A DNA stretch of 64,000 nt, taken from NCBI GenBank assembly GCA_002307275.1, contig DBTX01000025.1, positions 1 to 64,000 of the forward strand. Reading direction: 5' to 3'. Every line of letters starts with the position of its first letter. Position 1 is the first letter of the stretch. The stretch is from Hungateiclostridiaceae bacterium UBA1305. GTDB lineage: Bacteria; Bacillota; Clostridia; Acetivibrionales; DTU013. The translations under genes and the position numbers were made by a program. Positions 8,843 through 17,411 of this stretch are shown here, in pieces. The notes beneath the pieces were generated by a model. It made no database searches, was not told the DNA's origin, and was given only the letters and a program-made list of their open reading frames with translations.

Positions 8843-10296
8843 AGGGTTTAAAATATATGTTTATGTTTATCATATGTTCACTGATGATCAATGTGTCCGG
8901 TTGTGCCCTGTCCAATGAGGCAGATGGGAATGGGGACAGGTCGAAGGTCAATGATTCATGGGCAGTAACCGGCAGTCGCAAGAACATAACTCCCAGATAT
9001 ACAATCGAATATCTGACTACCACGCCTGAGTACACTCTGCAATATAAAAACATCTGGGAAAAATATACCCAAATCCACCCTGAAGTCGAAATAGACGTAA
9101 TAGGATGGACAGAAGGGGAGGATTCCATGTATGAAGCCCGGATTGCCGCCGGAGATCCACCTCATATATTTGATTTCGACTCTTCACTCCCCCTTTCTAA
9201 AGACCGTTATAATTTCTGCGAAAATCTTCTCTCTATCAACTATCCCTATTGGGATTTACTCAAGTATGACGGCAGGAAATCCTTTGAAAACGTCTGGGGT
9301 GTAAAAGATTATGCACCCTGCATAAATGCATTGGCTCCAATGCGCTATTCCTTCTGCTATTATGAGGATGAAATGGAGAAGGCGGGCTTGAATCCCCGCA
9401 AAACTGTAAGAACAATGGAAGACCTGACAGCATTCCTGAAAGATCTCAAAAAGTACGTTAAAGGTACAAACAGCAGAATCCAGTTTGTACTGGATACAGG
9501 CTGGCACTCCTATATGTGGAGTAAACCCATATTATACGGATTTACCGAAGCTCTCTGTGGCCGCCAATCTCAAATTGATGTATGGAGCGGAAAAATCAGC
9601 TGGGATGACACACAAAATAATCCATACTACAAAACACTTGAGTACTTCAAGATGCTGTATGATGAAGGCATCCTGCCTGAAAAATGGTGGCTGCGCCAGT
9701 GGGAGCCTGATTTTGAATCAGGCTTTATTGCCAGAAAAGGTATCCTTACCTACCATGGTTCATGGATCTGGGACAAGGTGAAATTCAAGGATCCCGATGC
9801 CAGACTTGCCGGTTTTACACTTCCGGCATATAACGATGAAATGGTTTTAAGCGAGACAGATTCAGGAGATTACGGTACAGCTATTTTCAATGCACATAAA
9901 AATGAAGCCATATACCCGGAAATCATAAAAGCGTTTATATGGTTTAATAGTCCGCCAATTGTCAAATTACGCTGTGAAGCAGTGGGAAGTGAAGCGAATA
10001 TGAATATTGGCATAGAAAACAAACCAAGCCTTAATTCCGCCTTCTATCAAAATGTCTGTAAACCATTTGGAGAAGGCTTCTTTGGAAAAGCAAAATGGGA
10101 TACAAGGCTATGGGGCAATCAACTGATAAGCTCATTGAAAATAGCCGGTAAACCTGAAGTCATTGATAACGATAGTATGTCTGTGGTATGGGGAGACCTT
10201 ATGGAAGGAAGAATTTCCACAGAGGGCTTTCTGAAAGTCTGCAAGGAGCGCTGGGAAGATGCCTATAAATTATACCCTAAAAGCCCCTTAAATTAA
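8839..10296 (+). CDS. Second solute-binding lipoprotein, coupled to sensor kinase
   Basis: A 485-residue family 1 binding protein with a signal peptide and lipobox VSGC (Cys about 23). It begins with GTG at 8839, overlapping the kinase stop by four bases. It is a diverged paralogue of the protein at 3650-5092: WSGKISWDD, GILPEKWWLRQWE and YHGSWIWDK align with WSGKIAWDD, GILPENWWQRQWE and FHGPWIWSK. No permease accompanies it on this strand. Either it feeds the divergent permease pair with a different ligand, or, as I infer from the overlap with the kinase, it is a receptor that presents ligand to the kinase sensor domain. Confidence 0.9.
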   Translation: MKGLKYMFMFIICSLMINVSGCALSNEADGNGDRSKVNDSWAVTGSRKNITPRYTIEYLTTTPEYTLQYKNIWEKYTQIHPEVEIDVIGWTEGEDSMYEARIAAGDPPHIFDFDSSLPLSKDRYNFCENLLSINYPYWDLLKYDGRKSFENVWGVKDYAPCINALAPMRYSFCYYEDEMEKAGLNPRKTVRTMEDLTAFLKDLKKYVKGTNSRIQFVLDTGWHSYMWSKPILYGFTEALCGRQSQIDVWSGKISWDDTQNNPYYKTLEYFKMLYDEGILPEKWWLRQWEPDFESGFIARKGILTYHGSWIWDKVKFKDPDARLAGFTLPAYNDEMVLSETDSGDYGTAIFNAHKNEAIYPEIIKAFIWFNSPPIVKLRCEAVGSEANMNIGIENKPSLNSAFYQNVCKPFGEGFFGKAKWDTRLWGNQLISSLKIAGKPEVIDNDSMSVVWGDLMEGRISTEGFLKVCKERWEDAYKLYPKSPLN

Positions 10297-10597
10297 GACT
10301 TGGTTATACGGCCACAAAATTTAGCTCATTTTATCGCTAGGCACAAGATGTCCCGCACCGGATGCATGGGCAAGCAGCAATCTTTGCTTGCGACCAGCCT
10401 CGTTAAAACGCAGCAGCAGTAAGAAAACTTTTCTACAACCGAAGAGTTTTCTTTTGAACCGATGCGTTATAATATTCATCATAGCATAGGGGCTTTTAAT
10501 CACGGCAGATGCCATTCCCAACCAGGACTTCCCCAACGTCGGGCATCGGCTGAAAATAGCATCTGCCTCTATCGTTTCCGCTTCGATCGCATACTTG
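10297..10597. other. Gap between convergent genes, with AT-rich hairpin
   Basis: AAGAAAACT (10421-10429) and AGTTTTCTT (10445-10453) form a 9-bp stem that could act as a weak terminator on either strand. The minus strand is open from just after the aminotransferase stop to about 10321 (containing MASAVIKSPYAMMNIITHRF), but it has no ribosome binding site and resembles no family I know. I treat it as noncoding or decayed. Confidence 0.35.
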
Positions 10598-11917
10598 CTA
10601 CTTGATTCTCTTCATCACCCTGTCCGTCATTTCAAGAGCAAGGTCCACATCCTCGTTTGTTATGGAACTATTAACGAACCATCTCCCCCTGAATATGATG
10701 AAAGCACCCTCTTCAACCAGGCCTGATCTCAGCTTCTCCTGCCGTACATGATCTGACACCGGCATCCAGTCACCCATATTATGTGCTACAGTCAGGTCGG
10801 CGAACTGATAGAAGATACAGCCGCGCACAAACTGAAGCAGCATTTTAAAGCCATGCCTTACAGCAATTTCCTTAAAGCCCTCCGTCAATCTTGCCTGGAC
10901 TGTATCCCAATGCTTGTAGAGTGCACCGTCGTCCTTTTCGAGAATGCCTATAGTGGCATTTGCTGCTGCGAGACCGAGCGGGTAACTGTTAAAAGTACCG
11001 GCACAGATTACTTTGGGCGATTTTGTCATCAGGTCCATAATATCTGCTCGCCCAACTACGGCAGAGAACGGTATTCCACCGGCAATAGCCTTGCCGAAGG
11101 TAGTCAGATCGGGTACAACGCCCAGAACGCTTTGTGCTCCGCCCAAGCCCATACGGAAGCCGGTAATGATCTCGTCAAAGCAGAGTACAATGCCATATTT
11201 GTCGCACAGCTCACGTACTCTTTCGAGATATCCGGGTTTCGGCCAGCAAGAGCCACCGTTGCAGTTGACAGGCTCCATAAGTATAAGTGCAATCTGTTCA
11301 CCGTATTTTTCAAGAACCTTTTTAAGAAACTCTATATCGTTCCAGGGTATTTTGAAGGATTGCCTCAGCGCATGCGGATCACGGCCCAGAGTCGCAAAAA
11401 TATCTCCCTTCATATCGAATCCATAAGGAGGTCCTTCAAGGTCGGTATTGACATTTCCCCCGAGTACATTGTCCATGGACCCATGATAATGACCATCGAA
11501 CCTGATAAAGAGGTTGCGTCCGGTAAACGCACGGGACAGCCTGATTACAAGCTGAACAGCCTCGGTTCCCGTCAACAGAAAGCGCACCCTCTGAGCGGAC
11601 GGCACATATTTGTGGAGTTTTTCTGCAACTTCTATTTCAAGTGGACTTCGCCGGGCAGGGTCCATATAATAAATATTATCCAATTGTTTTTTTACTGCAT
11701 CAAGGTATTCTTCATGACCATAGCCCAAAATACCGGCACCCAGTCCTGACATGAAATCCAGGTATTCATTGCTGTCAATATCCCATATCCTTGATCCTTT
11801 GCCATGTGTGATGTAAACAGGCGAGAACAGCTCATACCCGGGCAGATTGCTGTGCTGTCCCGGGATTATCTTTTCAGTGCGTTCATGGATCGCCTGAGTT
11901 TTAGTCATCTTTTTCAA
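10598..11917 (-). CDS. Class III aminotransferase, HemL-like
   Basis: A PLP-dependent aminotransferase of the glutamate-1-semialdehyde aminomutase type, about 440 residues. Visible marks are the N-terminal GSRIWDIDSNEYLDF, the cofactor-binding GTEAVQ, the Asp-containing LCFDEIITGFR and the PLP Lys in LTTFGKAIAGGIP. I prefer the TTG start at 11917, which has GAGGGGG eight bases upstream. ATG 11956 lacks a ribosome binding site and ATG 11908 is too far from one. No other heme genes are nearby, so a catabolic amino-substrate role is more likely than tetrapyrrole synthesis. It is divergent from a LacI regulator across shared operators. Confidence 0.88.
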   Translation of the reverse strand: MKKMTKTQAIHERTEKIIPGQHSNLPGYELFSPVYITHGKGSRIWDIDSNEYLDFMSGLGAGILGYGHEEYLDAVKKQLDNIYYMDPARRSPLEIEVAEKLHKYVPSAQRVRFLLTGTEAVQLVIRLSRAFTGRNLFIRFDGHYHGSMDNVLGGNVNTDLEGPPYGFDMKGDIFATLGRDPHALRQSFKIPWNDIEFLKKVLEKYGEQIALILMEPVNCNGGSCWPKPGYLERVRELCDKYGIVLCFDEIITGFRMGLGGAQSVLGVVPDLTTFGKAIAGGIPFSAVVGRADIMDLMTKSPKVICAGTFNSYPLGLAAANATIGILEKDDGALYKHWDTVQARLTEGFKEIAVRHGFKMLLQFVRGCIFYQFADLTVAHNMGDWMPVSDHVRQEKLRSGLVEEGAFIIFRGRWFVNSSITNEDVDLALEMTDRVMKRIK

Positions 11918-11984
11918 TTTAAATACCCCCTCGAAATAATTTCTGATGAACTTCATAACATTTAGATTTAATCTGTTTACAATT

Positions 11985-12046
11985 ATTTTAGATTATTCCA
12001 TATGGAAAGTCAAGTAAGTTACTTATATTTCTATGTAAGTTACATA
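11985..12046 (-). promoter_or_regulatory. Promoter and three dyads, aminotransferase/LacI region
   Basis: On the minus strand, TTGACT (12008-12013) and TAAAAT (11985-11990) are 17 bases apart, a good sigma-A promoter for the aminotransferase. Its spacer begins with the perfect 12-bp palindrome TTCCATATGGAA (11996-12007). Upstream lie AAGTAAGTTACTT (12012-12024) and TATGTAAGTTACATA (12032-12046), centred 21 bases (two helix turns) apart, both with the core GTAAGTTAC. These are likely operators of the LacI-type regulators encoded here. Confidence 0.65.
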
Positions 12047-12168
12047 TTTAATTAATGTAAATACCTAAAGACTACTTGTCATCACAAGAATCTGTTAAAC
12101 TTGGAAGAGACCTATATAAATAATTAATAAAAATCGCTGTTTCCATTAATTTATCATCCGGTATTTGA

Positions 12169-12199
12169 TATAATACGTTGTGTACTCTGTAAATTACAG
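12169..12199 (+). promoter_or_regulatory. LacI gene -10 element and auto-operator
   Basis: TATAAT at 12169-12174 is the likely -10 of the lacI gene; its -35 is weak. The 13-bp palindrome CTGTAAATTACAG (12187-12199), with core GTAAATTAC, sits just after the predicted start point and before AAGGAG. That position fits autorepression. Confidence 0.6.
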
Positions 12200-12217
12200 A
12201 ATCGAAGGAGCTTTTTC

Positions 12218-13240
12218 ATGAAACCCGATAATAAAACGATAACAATTTCAGATATAGCAAAAGAGGCAGGCGTATCTACCGCAACCGTTTCCCGTGTACT
12301 GAACGACAAGAATTCCGTGGCCGGGGAGGTACATCAGCGGGTACTGCTGGCTGTTAAAAAAACCGGCTATCAGCCGCAGCGTGTGCACAAAAGCAAAAAA
12401 GCCCTGCCATGGATAGCAATTCTTGCGGAAAGCCCTATAAACGCATTCTTTTCCCAGGTATTGGCCTCAATCCAGGAACAGGCATATGAACGGGGGTTCT
12501 TCACCTATATAGCGCAAATGCCCCCACAGGCAGACCGCTGTATGGAAATTCTTAATCAGGTCAAGCAACAATCCTGGGCAGGTATTATTTCAGCAGGTTA
12601 TTATATGGAACCCCAGTCTTGGATACGATTGCATGAAGAAACACGGATTCCGCTTGTTTTAATGAATACAAAGGCTGAATATTCGGGTACCGCTTCATTA
12701 CTGGTCGATTTTGGAACTGCATCCACCAACGCCATTCAACATCTTCTAGACCTTGGACATAAAAAAATCGCCTATATGGGCGATTATGGAAATGATATAT
12801 CAAATGCGCAATTTCAAGGTGTTGAAGCAGCTCTGAAGCAAAAGGGATGCGAATATCCCAAAGATTATCGGATTTCCGTATCGCATACACCGGAAGGTGC
12901 AACCCAGGGTGTCGGCAGAATCATGATGCTGCCTCCCTGCTCACGCCCGACAGCCATACTTACTTATGATGACGAGTTTGCCATACATATGCTTAATGCC
13001 CTGAGGTACTACAATTTGCGGGTACCAGAGGATATATCGCTGATCGGGTTTGACAATATCCCCATGTCTGCACACACTTTACCAGCTCTTACTACTATTG
13101 ACATACCCAAATACCGTATTGGAAGACATCTTCTGGATCTCCTGCAGCAATTGCTGGACAACAACAATAATGAGCCTGTGGGAAATATTATTGTATATGG
13201 TTCTCTGGTAGTCCGCGCCTCTACAGGCCGTGCCAAATAA
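12218..13240 (+). CDS. LacI-family transcriptional regulator (first of a pair)
   Basis: A 340-residue repressor. The N-terminal helix-turn-helix (about 8-55) contains DIAKEAGVSTATVSRVLND, then the hinge. A periplasmic-binding-like effector domain follows, with PTAILTYDDEFA and DISLIGFDNIPMSAHTLPAL. AAGGAG precedes the ATG. It is a close paralogue of the regulator at 29073-30092: both share HTPEGA.QG..RIMMLP and end in LVVRASTG.AK. The pair brackets the 15-kb minus-strand operon, and GTAANTTAC dyads lie near both. It probably senses a small sugar-like inducer. Confidence 0.93.
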   Translation: MKPDNKTITISDIAKEAGVSTATVSRVLNDKNSVAGEVHQRVLLAVKKTGYQPQRVHKSKKALPWIAILAESPINAFFSQVLASIQEQAYERGFFTYIAQMPPQADRCMEILNQVKQQSWAGIISAGYYMEPQSWIRLHEETRIPLVLMNTKAEYSGTASLLVDFGTASTNAIQHLLDLGHKKIAYMGDYGNDISNAQFQGVEAALKQKGCEYPKDYRISVSHTPEGATQGVGRIMMLPPCSRPTAILTYDDEFAIHMLNALRYYNLRVPEDISLIGFDNIPMSAHTLPALTTIDIPKYRIGRHLLDLLQQLLDNNNNEPVGNIIVYGSLVVRASTGRAK

Positions 13241-13391
13241 ATAGTCAGACAGGATTTTCGTCACAACTGTTCCATCCCCATGCCGCGAATTGAGTATGCT
13301 CATTCCAGCAAGCTTGCGGATCACATTTCTGACGGAAACCCTGCTGACTTCAAAAAGCCTGACAAGATCCGATATAAAGTCTTTACGCTTT
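13232..13391 (-). pseudogene. Relic of a GntR-family DNA-binding domain
   Basis: On the minus strand, overlapping the last codons of the dehydrogenase gene and running to the lacI 3' end, the translation reads RKDFISDLVRLFEVSRVSV then RNVIRKLAGMSILNSRHGD and GTVVTKILSDYL. This is the recognition helix and wing of a FadR-type GntR regulator (pattern VSR.SVR..IRKL...G...S..GDGT.V). The beginning of the domain and the whole effector domain are missing. It is probably the stump of a former regulator of this operon. Confidence 0.65.
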
Positions 13392-14285
13392 GCGGACCTT
13401 TATTCCTGCAAGATTTTCATAGTACTGCAAAAGTCCTGAGTGGTCTTCCTTCTCATGTCCTTCTGAAGCAAGCTCCTTGAAAAATTCCAGCACTTTTTCA
13501 GAAAGCGGCACAGGTGAATGAATCTTTTCTGCTGTTTCCAGTGTATTGCATAAATCTTTGATATGCAGTTCAATACGAAAACCCGGCTTAAAATTACCAT
13601 TAAGCATCATAGGCGCTTTTGCATCAAGCACCGTGCTTCCGGCAAGACCGCCCCGGATAGCCTGATAAACCTTTTCCGGATCCACTCCCGCTTTTGTGGC
13701 GAGAGTAAGGGCTTCACTTATCGCTGCAATGTTTAATGCTACTATGATCTGGTTTGCAAGCTTTGTAACATTACCGCTTCCGGAGCTGCCTACAAGTATT
13801 GCGGTGCTTCCCATTTTGAGTAAAATTTCTCTGACCGCTTCAAACGCCTTCCCATCTCCGCCTGCCATAATGGCAAGAGTTCCTTCGACGGCCTTTGGCT
13901 CACCTCCGGATACGGGACAATCCAGATAAACAACTCCTTTTTTTGCAGACTCTTCACAAACTTCCTGAGCAATTATTGGTGAAATGGAACTCATATCTGC
14001 AATAATAGTGTCTTTTGAAGCGCCTGCCAGTATGCCGTTTTTTCCGCATACGACCTCTTTGACATGAGGAGAATTGGGAAGCATTGTGATGATAAGGCCA
14101 TTGCACCTGCGTGCGACCTCTTCCGCAGTAGCTGCACTTTCCGCTCCATCGGCTTTCAGTTGCTCCACAGAGTCTTTGACAACATCACAAACCAAAAGCT
14201 TATAGCCGGCTTTCATAAGGTTACGCGCCATGGGCTTGCCCATTATGCCAAGACCAATAAAACCAATTAAACCTTCTTTGAACAT
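13383..14285 (-). CDS. 3-hydroxyisobutyrate / tartronate-semialdehyde reductase-like
   Basis: A beta-hydroxyacid dehydrogenase of about 300 residues. The N-terminal NAD(P)-binding motif is IGFIGLGIMGKPMARNLMKAG, the substrate-binding DCPVSGGEPKA follows, and the catalytic Lys lies in GSGNVTKLANQ (about 170). The start at 14285 has GAGGTG upstream. It is the last gene of the long minus-strand operon, 17 bases after the transketolase C-terminal subunit. Members of this family reduce tartronate semialdehyde or oxidise 3-hydroxyisobutyrate. The sequence alone does not decide between these. Confidence 0.88.
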   Translation of the reverse strand: MFKEGLIGFIGLGIMGKPMARNLMKAGYKLLVCDVVKDSVEQLKADGAESAATAEEVARRCNGLIITMLPNSPHVKEVVCGKNGILAGASKDTIIADMSSISPIIAQEVCEESAKKGVVYLDCPVSGGEPKAVEGTLAIMAGGDGKAFEAVREILLKMGSTAILVGSSGSGNVTKLANQIIVALNIAAISEALTLATKAGVDPEKVYQAIRGGLAGSTVLDAKAPMMLNGNFKPGFRIELHIKDLCNTLETAEKIHSPVPLSEKVLEFFKELASEGHEKEDHSGLLQYYENLAGIKVRKA

Positions 14286-14302
14286 ATTACACCTCAATGT
14301 AC

Positions 14303-15244
14303 TTATTTTAGCTTAATTACTGACTTGATTTTGTTTGCAATCTCATCCGAAGTTAATTTGTAAAATTCCATAAGGGGCTTTTCTTCATTACAGGACTGTC
14401 CAAAACGATCATTTATTCCGTTAAATTCCACAGGTATCTTTTCCAAGCGAAGAGTTTCTGCTATTGCACCGCCAAGACCGCCTATTATACTGTGCTCCTC
14501 TGATGTCACTACAGCTCCGGTGTCTTTGGAAAGATCGATTACAGCCTGCCTGTCCAGAGGTTTGATTGTAGGCACATCAACAACACGAACGGAGATATTG
14601 TCCTTCTCAAGCATCTCTGCAGCCTTAAGTGCCTCATAAACCATCCCGCCTGCCGCAAAAACCGTGACATCAGTACCCTCTCTCCTTACGTAGAGTTTGC
14701 CTATCTCAAATGGTTCCTCTTCTCCTGTGATATCATGCATATCATTTCTGCCCATCCGTACATATACAGGTCCGTTATACTCTGCTACAGCCTTTACGAT
14801 CGCCTTTACCTGAAGGCCGTCACTCGGTACGACAACTGTCATATTTGGTATCGCACGCATTATTGCAATATCTTCTACGGTCTGGTGCGTTGCACCATCA
14901 CCGAAGTCGGACAGACCGGCACTTGATCCAATTATTTTCACATTCAGCTTTGGAATGCTTATAGCCTGGCGAATCTGGTCAAAAGCCCGTCCGGTTAAAA
15001 ATACCGCAAAGGTATGGGCAAAGGGAATTTTACCGGCAATGGCCAGTCCTCCTGCAGTACTGAGCATATTCTGCTCTGCAATGCCCATCTCGACATATTG
15101 CTCCGGCAAATGTTCCTCTATGCTCACAGACATCGTAGATTTGCAGAGATCTGCATCCAGCGCAACCACATTACGGTCCTTCTTTGCCAGTTCCAATAAA
15201 GCTTTTCCATATTCTATACGCGGATTATGCATTTTTGTGCTCAT
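14303..15244 (-). CDS. Transketolase C-terminal subunit
   Basis: A 313-residue protein corresponding to the pyrimidine-binding and C-terminal domains of transketolase. The Glu-containing VEMGIAEQNMLSTAGGLAI activates thiamine diphosphate, and the C-terminal part has the Rossmann-like fold. GGAGGT precedes ATG, and the start overlaps the N-terminal subunit's stop by four bases (ATGA), so the two halves are made together. Split transketolases of this type usually serve dedicated catabolic operons rather than the core pentose pathway. The donor and acceptor are unknown. Confidence 0.9.
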   Translation of the reverse strand: MSTKMHNPRIEYGKALLELAKKDRNVVALDADLCKSTMSVSIEEHLPEQYVEMGIAEQNMLSTAGGLAIAGKIPFAHTFAVFLTGRAFDQIRQAISIPKLNVKIIGSSAGLSDFGDGATHQTVEDIAIMRAIPNMTVVVPSDGLQVKAIVKAVAEYNGPVYVRMGRNDMHDITGEEEPFEIGKLYVRREGTDVTVFAAGGMVYEALKAAEMLEKDNISVRVVDVPTIKPLDRQAVIDLSKDTGAVVTSEEHSIIGGLGGAIAETLRLEKIPVEFNGINDRFGQSCNEEKPLMEFYKLTSDEIANKIKSVIKLK

Positions 15245-16074
15245 ACTTTACCTCCAATTGCCGCATTCAGGTCTGCAATAGCCTGGTCATACTGTTCCTG
15301 TGTCAAACCATTATTATGATATGCCGCCAGGTTTTCACCTATTTTAAGTCCCTTGCCTTTAATTGTCTCGGCAATGATCACTTTCGGTTTTCCGGCCCGC
15401 TCATCGCACTTGTCCAGCACGGAGACCAGATCTGTCATATTATGGCCGTCTGCATGATGGACGGTCCATCCGAAGGCTTCGAATTTCTTATCTATAGGGC
15501 TTGAACTCATTCTGTCACTTGTACAGCCCATAGCTTGAATATTATTTTTATCAACAATTGCAACCACATTGTCGAGCTTGTAATGAGCGGAAAACATTGC
15601 CGCTTCCCATACCTGCCCCTCACCAAGTTCACCGTCACCAAGCAGGACATATACCGTCGCCTTGTTATCATCCATCTTTAAGGCTTTTGCAATACCGTTG
15701 CCAAGTGAAAGCCCCTGTCCGAGGGAGCCTGTGTTTGCTTCAATGCCCGGCAGTTTTCTCATATCCGGATGGCCTTGAAGCCTGCTGCCAAGTTCCTTCA
15801 AGGTCTTAAACTCTTCCTTCGGAAAATAACCGCATTCTCCCAATGCCGCATACTGTGCGAGACCGGAATGCCCCTTGCTTATTATAAATCTGTCCCGGTC
15901 AGGGAGTGAAGGATTTTGGGGGTCATGCTTCATTTTATAAAAATATAACGAAGTCATAATTTCCGCACAGGAAAACGACCCGCCATAATGTCCCCTGTGG
16001 ACAGGGCCAATCATTTCAATTATGTTTTTCCTCAAAATGTTAGCTGTTTTTTGCAAATTAGTCACTGACTGCAT
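15241..16074 (-). CDS. Transketolase N-terminal subunit
   Basis: A 277-residue thiamine-diphosphate-binding half of transketolase. Motifs are GHYGGSFSCAEI, ISKGHSGLAQYAALGE and the metal/diphosphate motif GDGELGEGQVWEAAMF ending in DKNN. AAGGAG lies upstream. It pairs with the C-terminal subunit encoded by the overlapping next gene and follows glutamate dehydrogenase by 43 bases. With no sugar kinase in the operon, the substrate may arrive already phosphorylated or be unphosphorylated (inference). Confidence 0.92.
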   Translation of the reverse strand: MQSVTNLQKTANILRKNIIEMIGPVHRGHYGGSFSCAEIMTSLYFYKMKHDPQNPSLPDRDRFIISKGHSGLAQYAALGECGYFPKEEFKTLKELGSRLQGHPDMRKLPGIEANTGSLGQGLSLGNGIAKALKMDDNKATVYVLLGDGELGEGQVWEAAMFSAHYKLDNVVAIVDKNNIQAMGCTSDRMSSSPIDKKFEAFGWTVHHADGHNMTDLVSVLDKCDERAGKPKVIIAETIKGKGLKIGENLAAYHNNGLTQEQYDQAIADLNAAIGGKV

Positions 16075-16117
16075 ATGACCACTCCTTAGAATTTATTTGG
16101 TTACACCACAGGTATTT

Positions 16118-17380
16118 TTACGGGAACATACCTCTTATTTTCTTGGCTTTTACAACCCTGTCAAGTGCAAGCACGTATGCGCCCATCCTCAGTGACACAT
16201 TATTCTGTTTTGAAATGTTATATACTTCGTCGAAGCTTCTCAGCATGATTTTCTTCAGCATGGAATTAATCTCATGCTCATCCCAAAAAATTGCCTGCAG
16301 GTTTTGTACCCACTCAAAATAAGAAACTACAACACCACCCGCATTAGCCAGAATATCCGGTACAAGGGTTACGCCATTTTCATAAAGTATTTTATCGGCC
16401 TCCACGGTTGTGGGACCATTAGCGCCTTCAACTATTATTTTCGCCTTGATATCTCTGGCTATTTCTTCAGTAATCTGATTTTCCATAGCAGAGGGCACCA
16501 ACACATCCACAGGGAGCAGAAGCAGCTCATTATTGGTTACTTCAGTCACTCCTTTGGCGCTGTAGCCTTTAATAGTGCCGGATTGTTGTGCATAGTTGCT
16601 AATATCGGCTATATTCAGCCCGTTGGGATTATACAAGCCTCCGTTCACATCGCTGACAGCAACAACACGATACCCTTTTTCATAAAAAAGCCTGGCAGCC
16701 GTACCGCCAACATTACCAAACCCCTGGATAGCTATACTGCTTTTCTGCATATCAATGGATTTTCTGAACGCAATCTCATCTGTCACAATAGTGACTCCGC
16801 GGCCTGTTGCTTCTTTTCTCCCCAGTGATCCTCCTATTTCAATAGGCTTACCCGTTACAACACCGGGTACGGCATAACCCTTGAACATGCTGTAGGTATC
16901 CATTATCCAGCCCATAACGCTTGCATTGGTATTTACATCCGGTGCCGGAATATCTCTTTCAGGTCCCAGAATGGGCAGTATTGCTGCAGTATACCTCCTT
17001 GTCATCCTCTCGAGTTCATTTTGTGACAGCTTAGAGGGATCAACCCTGATTCCGCCCTTGGCTCCCCCATAAGGTATATTTACAACCGCACACTTCCAGG
17101 TCATCCAGGCAGAGAGCGCCTTGACTTCATTCAAATCCACACCGGGATGATATCTTATGCCTCCCTTGCAGGGTCCTCTCGAACTGGAGTGCTGCACTCT
17201 GTAGCCGGTAAATACCTGTATGTTTCCATCATCCATTTCAACCGGCACAGCAACTGTAAGCTCCCTTTCAGGATACTTCAATGCCAGATAGTCGTTTGGC
17301 TCATAGCTAAGGATGCGGGCAGCTTCATCCAATACATCCAGCATATTTTGATATGGGTCATACACTTCACTTTTAATCAT
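16118..17380 (-). CDS. Glutamate dehydrogenase (Glu/Leu/Phe/Val family)
   Basis: A 420-residue NAD(P)-dependent dehydrogenase. The substrate domain shows RGPCKGGIRYHP and the catalytic segment NIPYGGAKGGIRVDP. The dinucleotide fold shows IQGFGNVGGTAA. The length fits the hexameric catabolic type. GGAGGGG precedes ATG. It lies in an operon with aminotransferases, where it would regenerate 2-oxoglutarate from glutamate, release ammonia and make NADH, so that transamination of the imported substrate can run continuously. Strict glutamate specificity is probable rather than proven. Confidence 0.92.
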   Translation of the reverse strand: MIKSEVYDPYQNMLDVLDEAARILSYEPNDYLALKYPERELTVAVPVEMDDGNIQVFTGYRVQHSSSRGPCKGGIRYHPGVDLNEVKALSAWMTWKCAVVNIPYGGAKGGIRVDPSKLSQNELERMTRRYTAAILPILGPERDIPAPDVNTNASVMGWIMDTYSMFKGYAVPGVVTGKPIEIGGSLGRKEATGRGVTIVTDEIAFRKSIDMQKSSIAIQGFGNVGGTAARLFYEKGYRVVAVSDVNGGLYNPNGLNIADISNYAQQSGTIKGYSAKGVTEVTNNELLLLPVDVLVPSAMENQITEEIARDIKAKIIVEGANGPTTVEADKILYENGVTLVPDILANAGGVVVSYFEWVQNLQAIFWDEHEINSMLKKIMLRSFDEVYNISKQNNVSLRMGAYVLALDRVVKAKKIRGMFP

Positions 17381-17411
17381 GATTCCCCTCCGTGATTTTT
17401 GATTTGGTATT

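Noticed and set aside
10321..10536. 71-residue minus-strand frame between convergent genes
   Set aside because: No ribosome binding site, no recognisable family, and it covers a hairpin typical of a terminator region.
10598..11917. True HemL of heme synthesis
   Set aside because: No other tetrapyrrole genes are near, and it shares operators with a catabolic island, so only a HemL-like aminotransferase can be claimed.
14303..16074. Apulose-4-phosphate transketolase of a D-apiose pathway
   Set aside because: The split form fits, but no apiose isomerase or apulose kinase is in the operon, so the assignment has no support.
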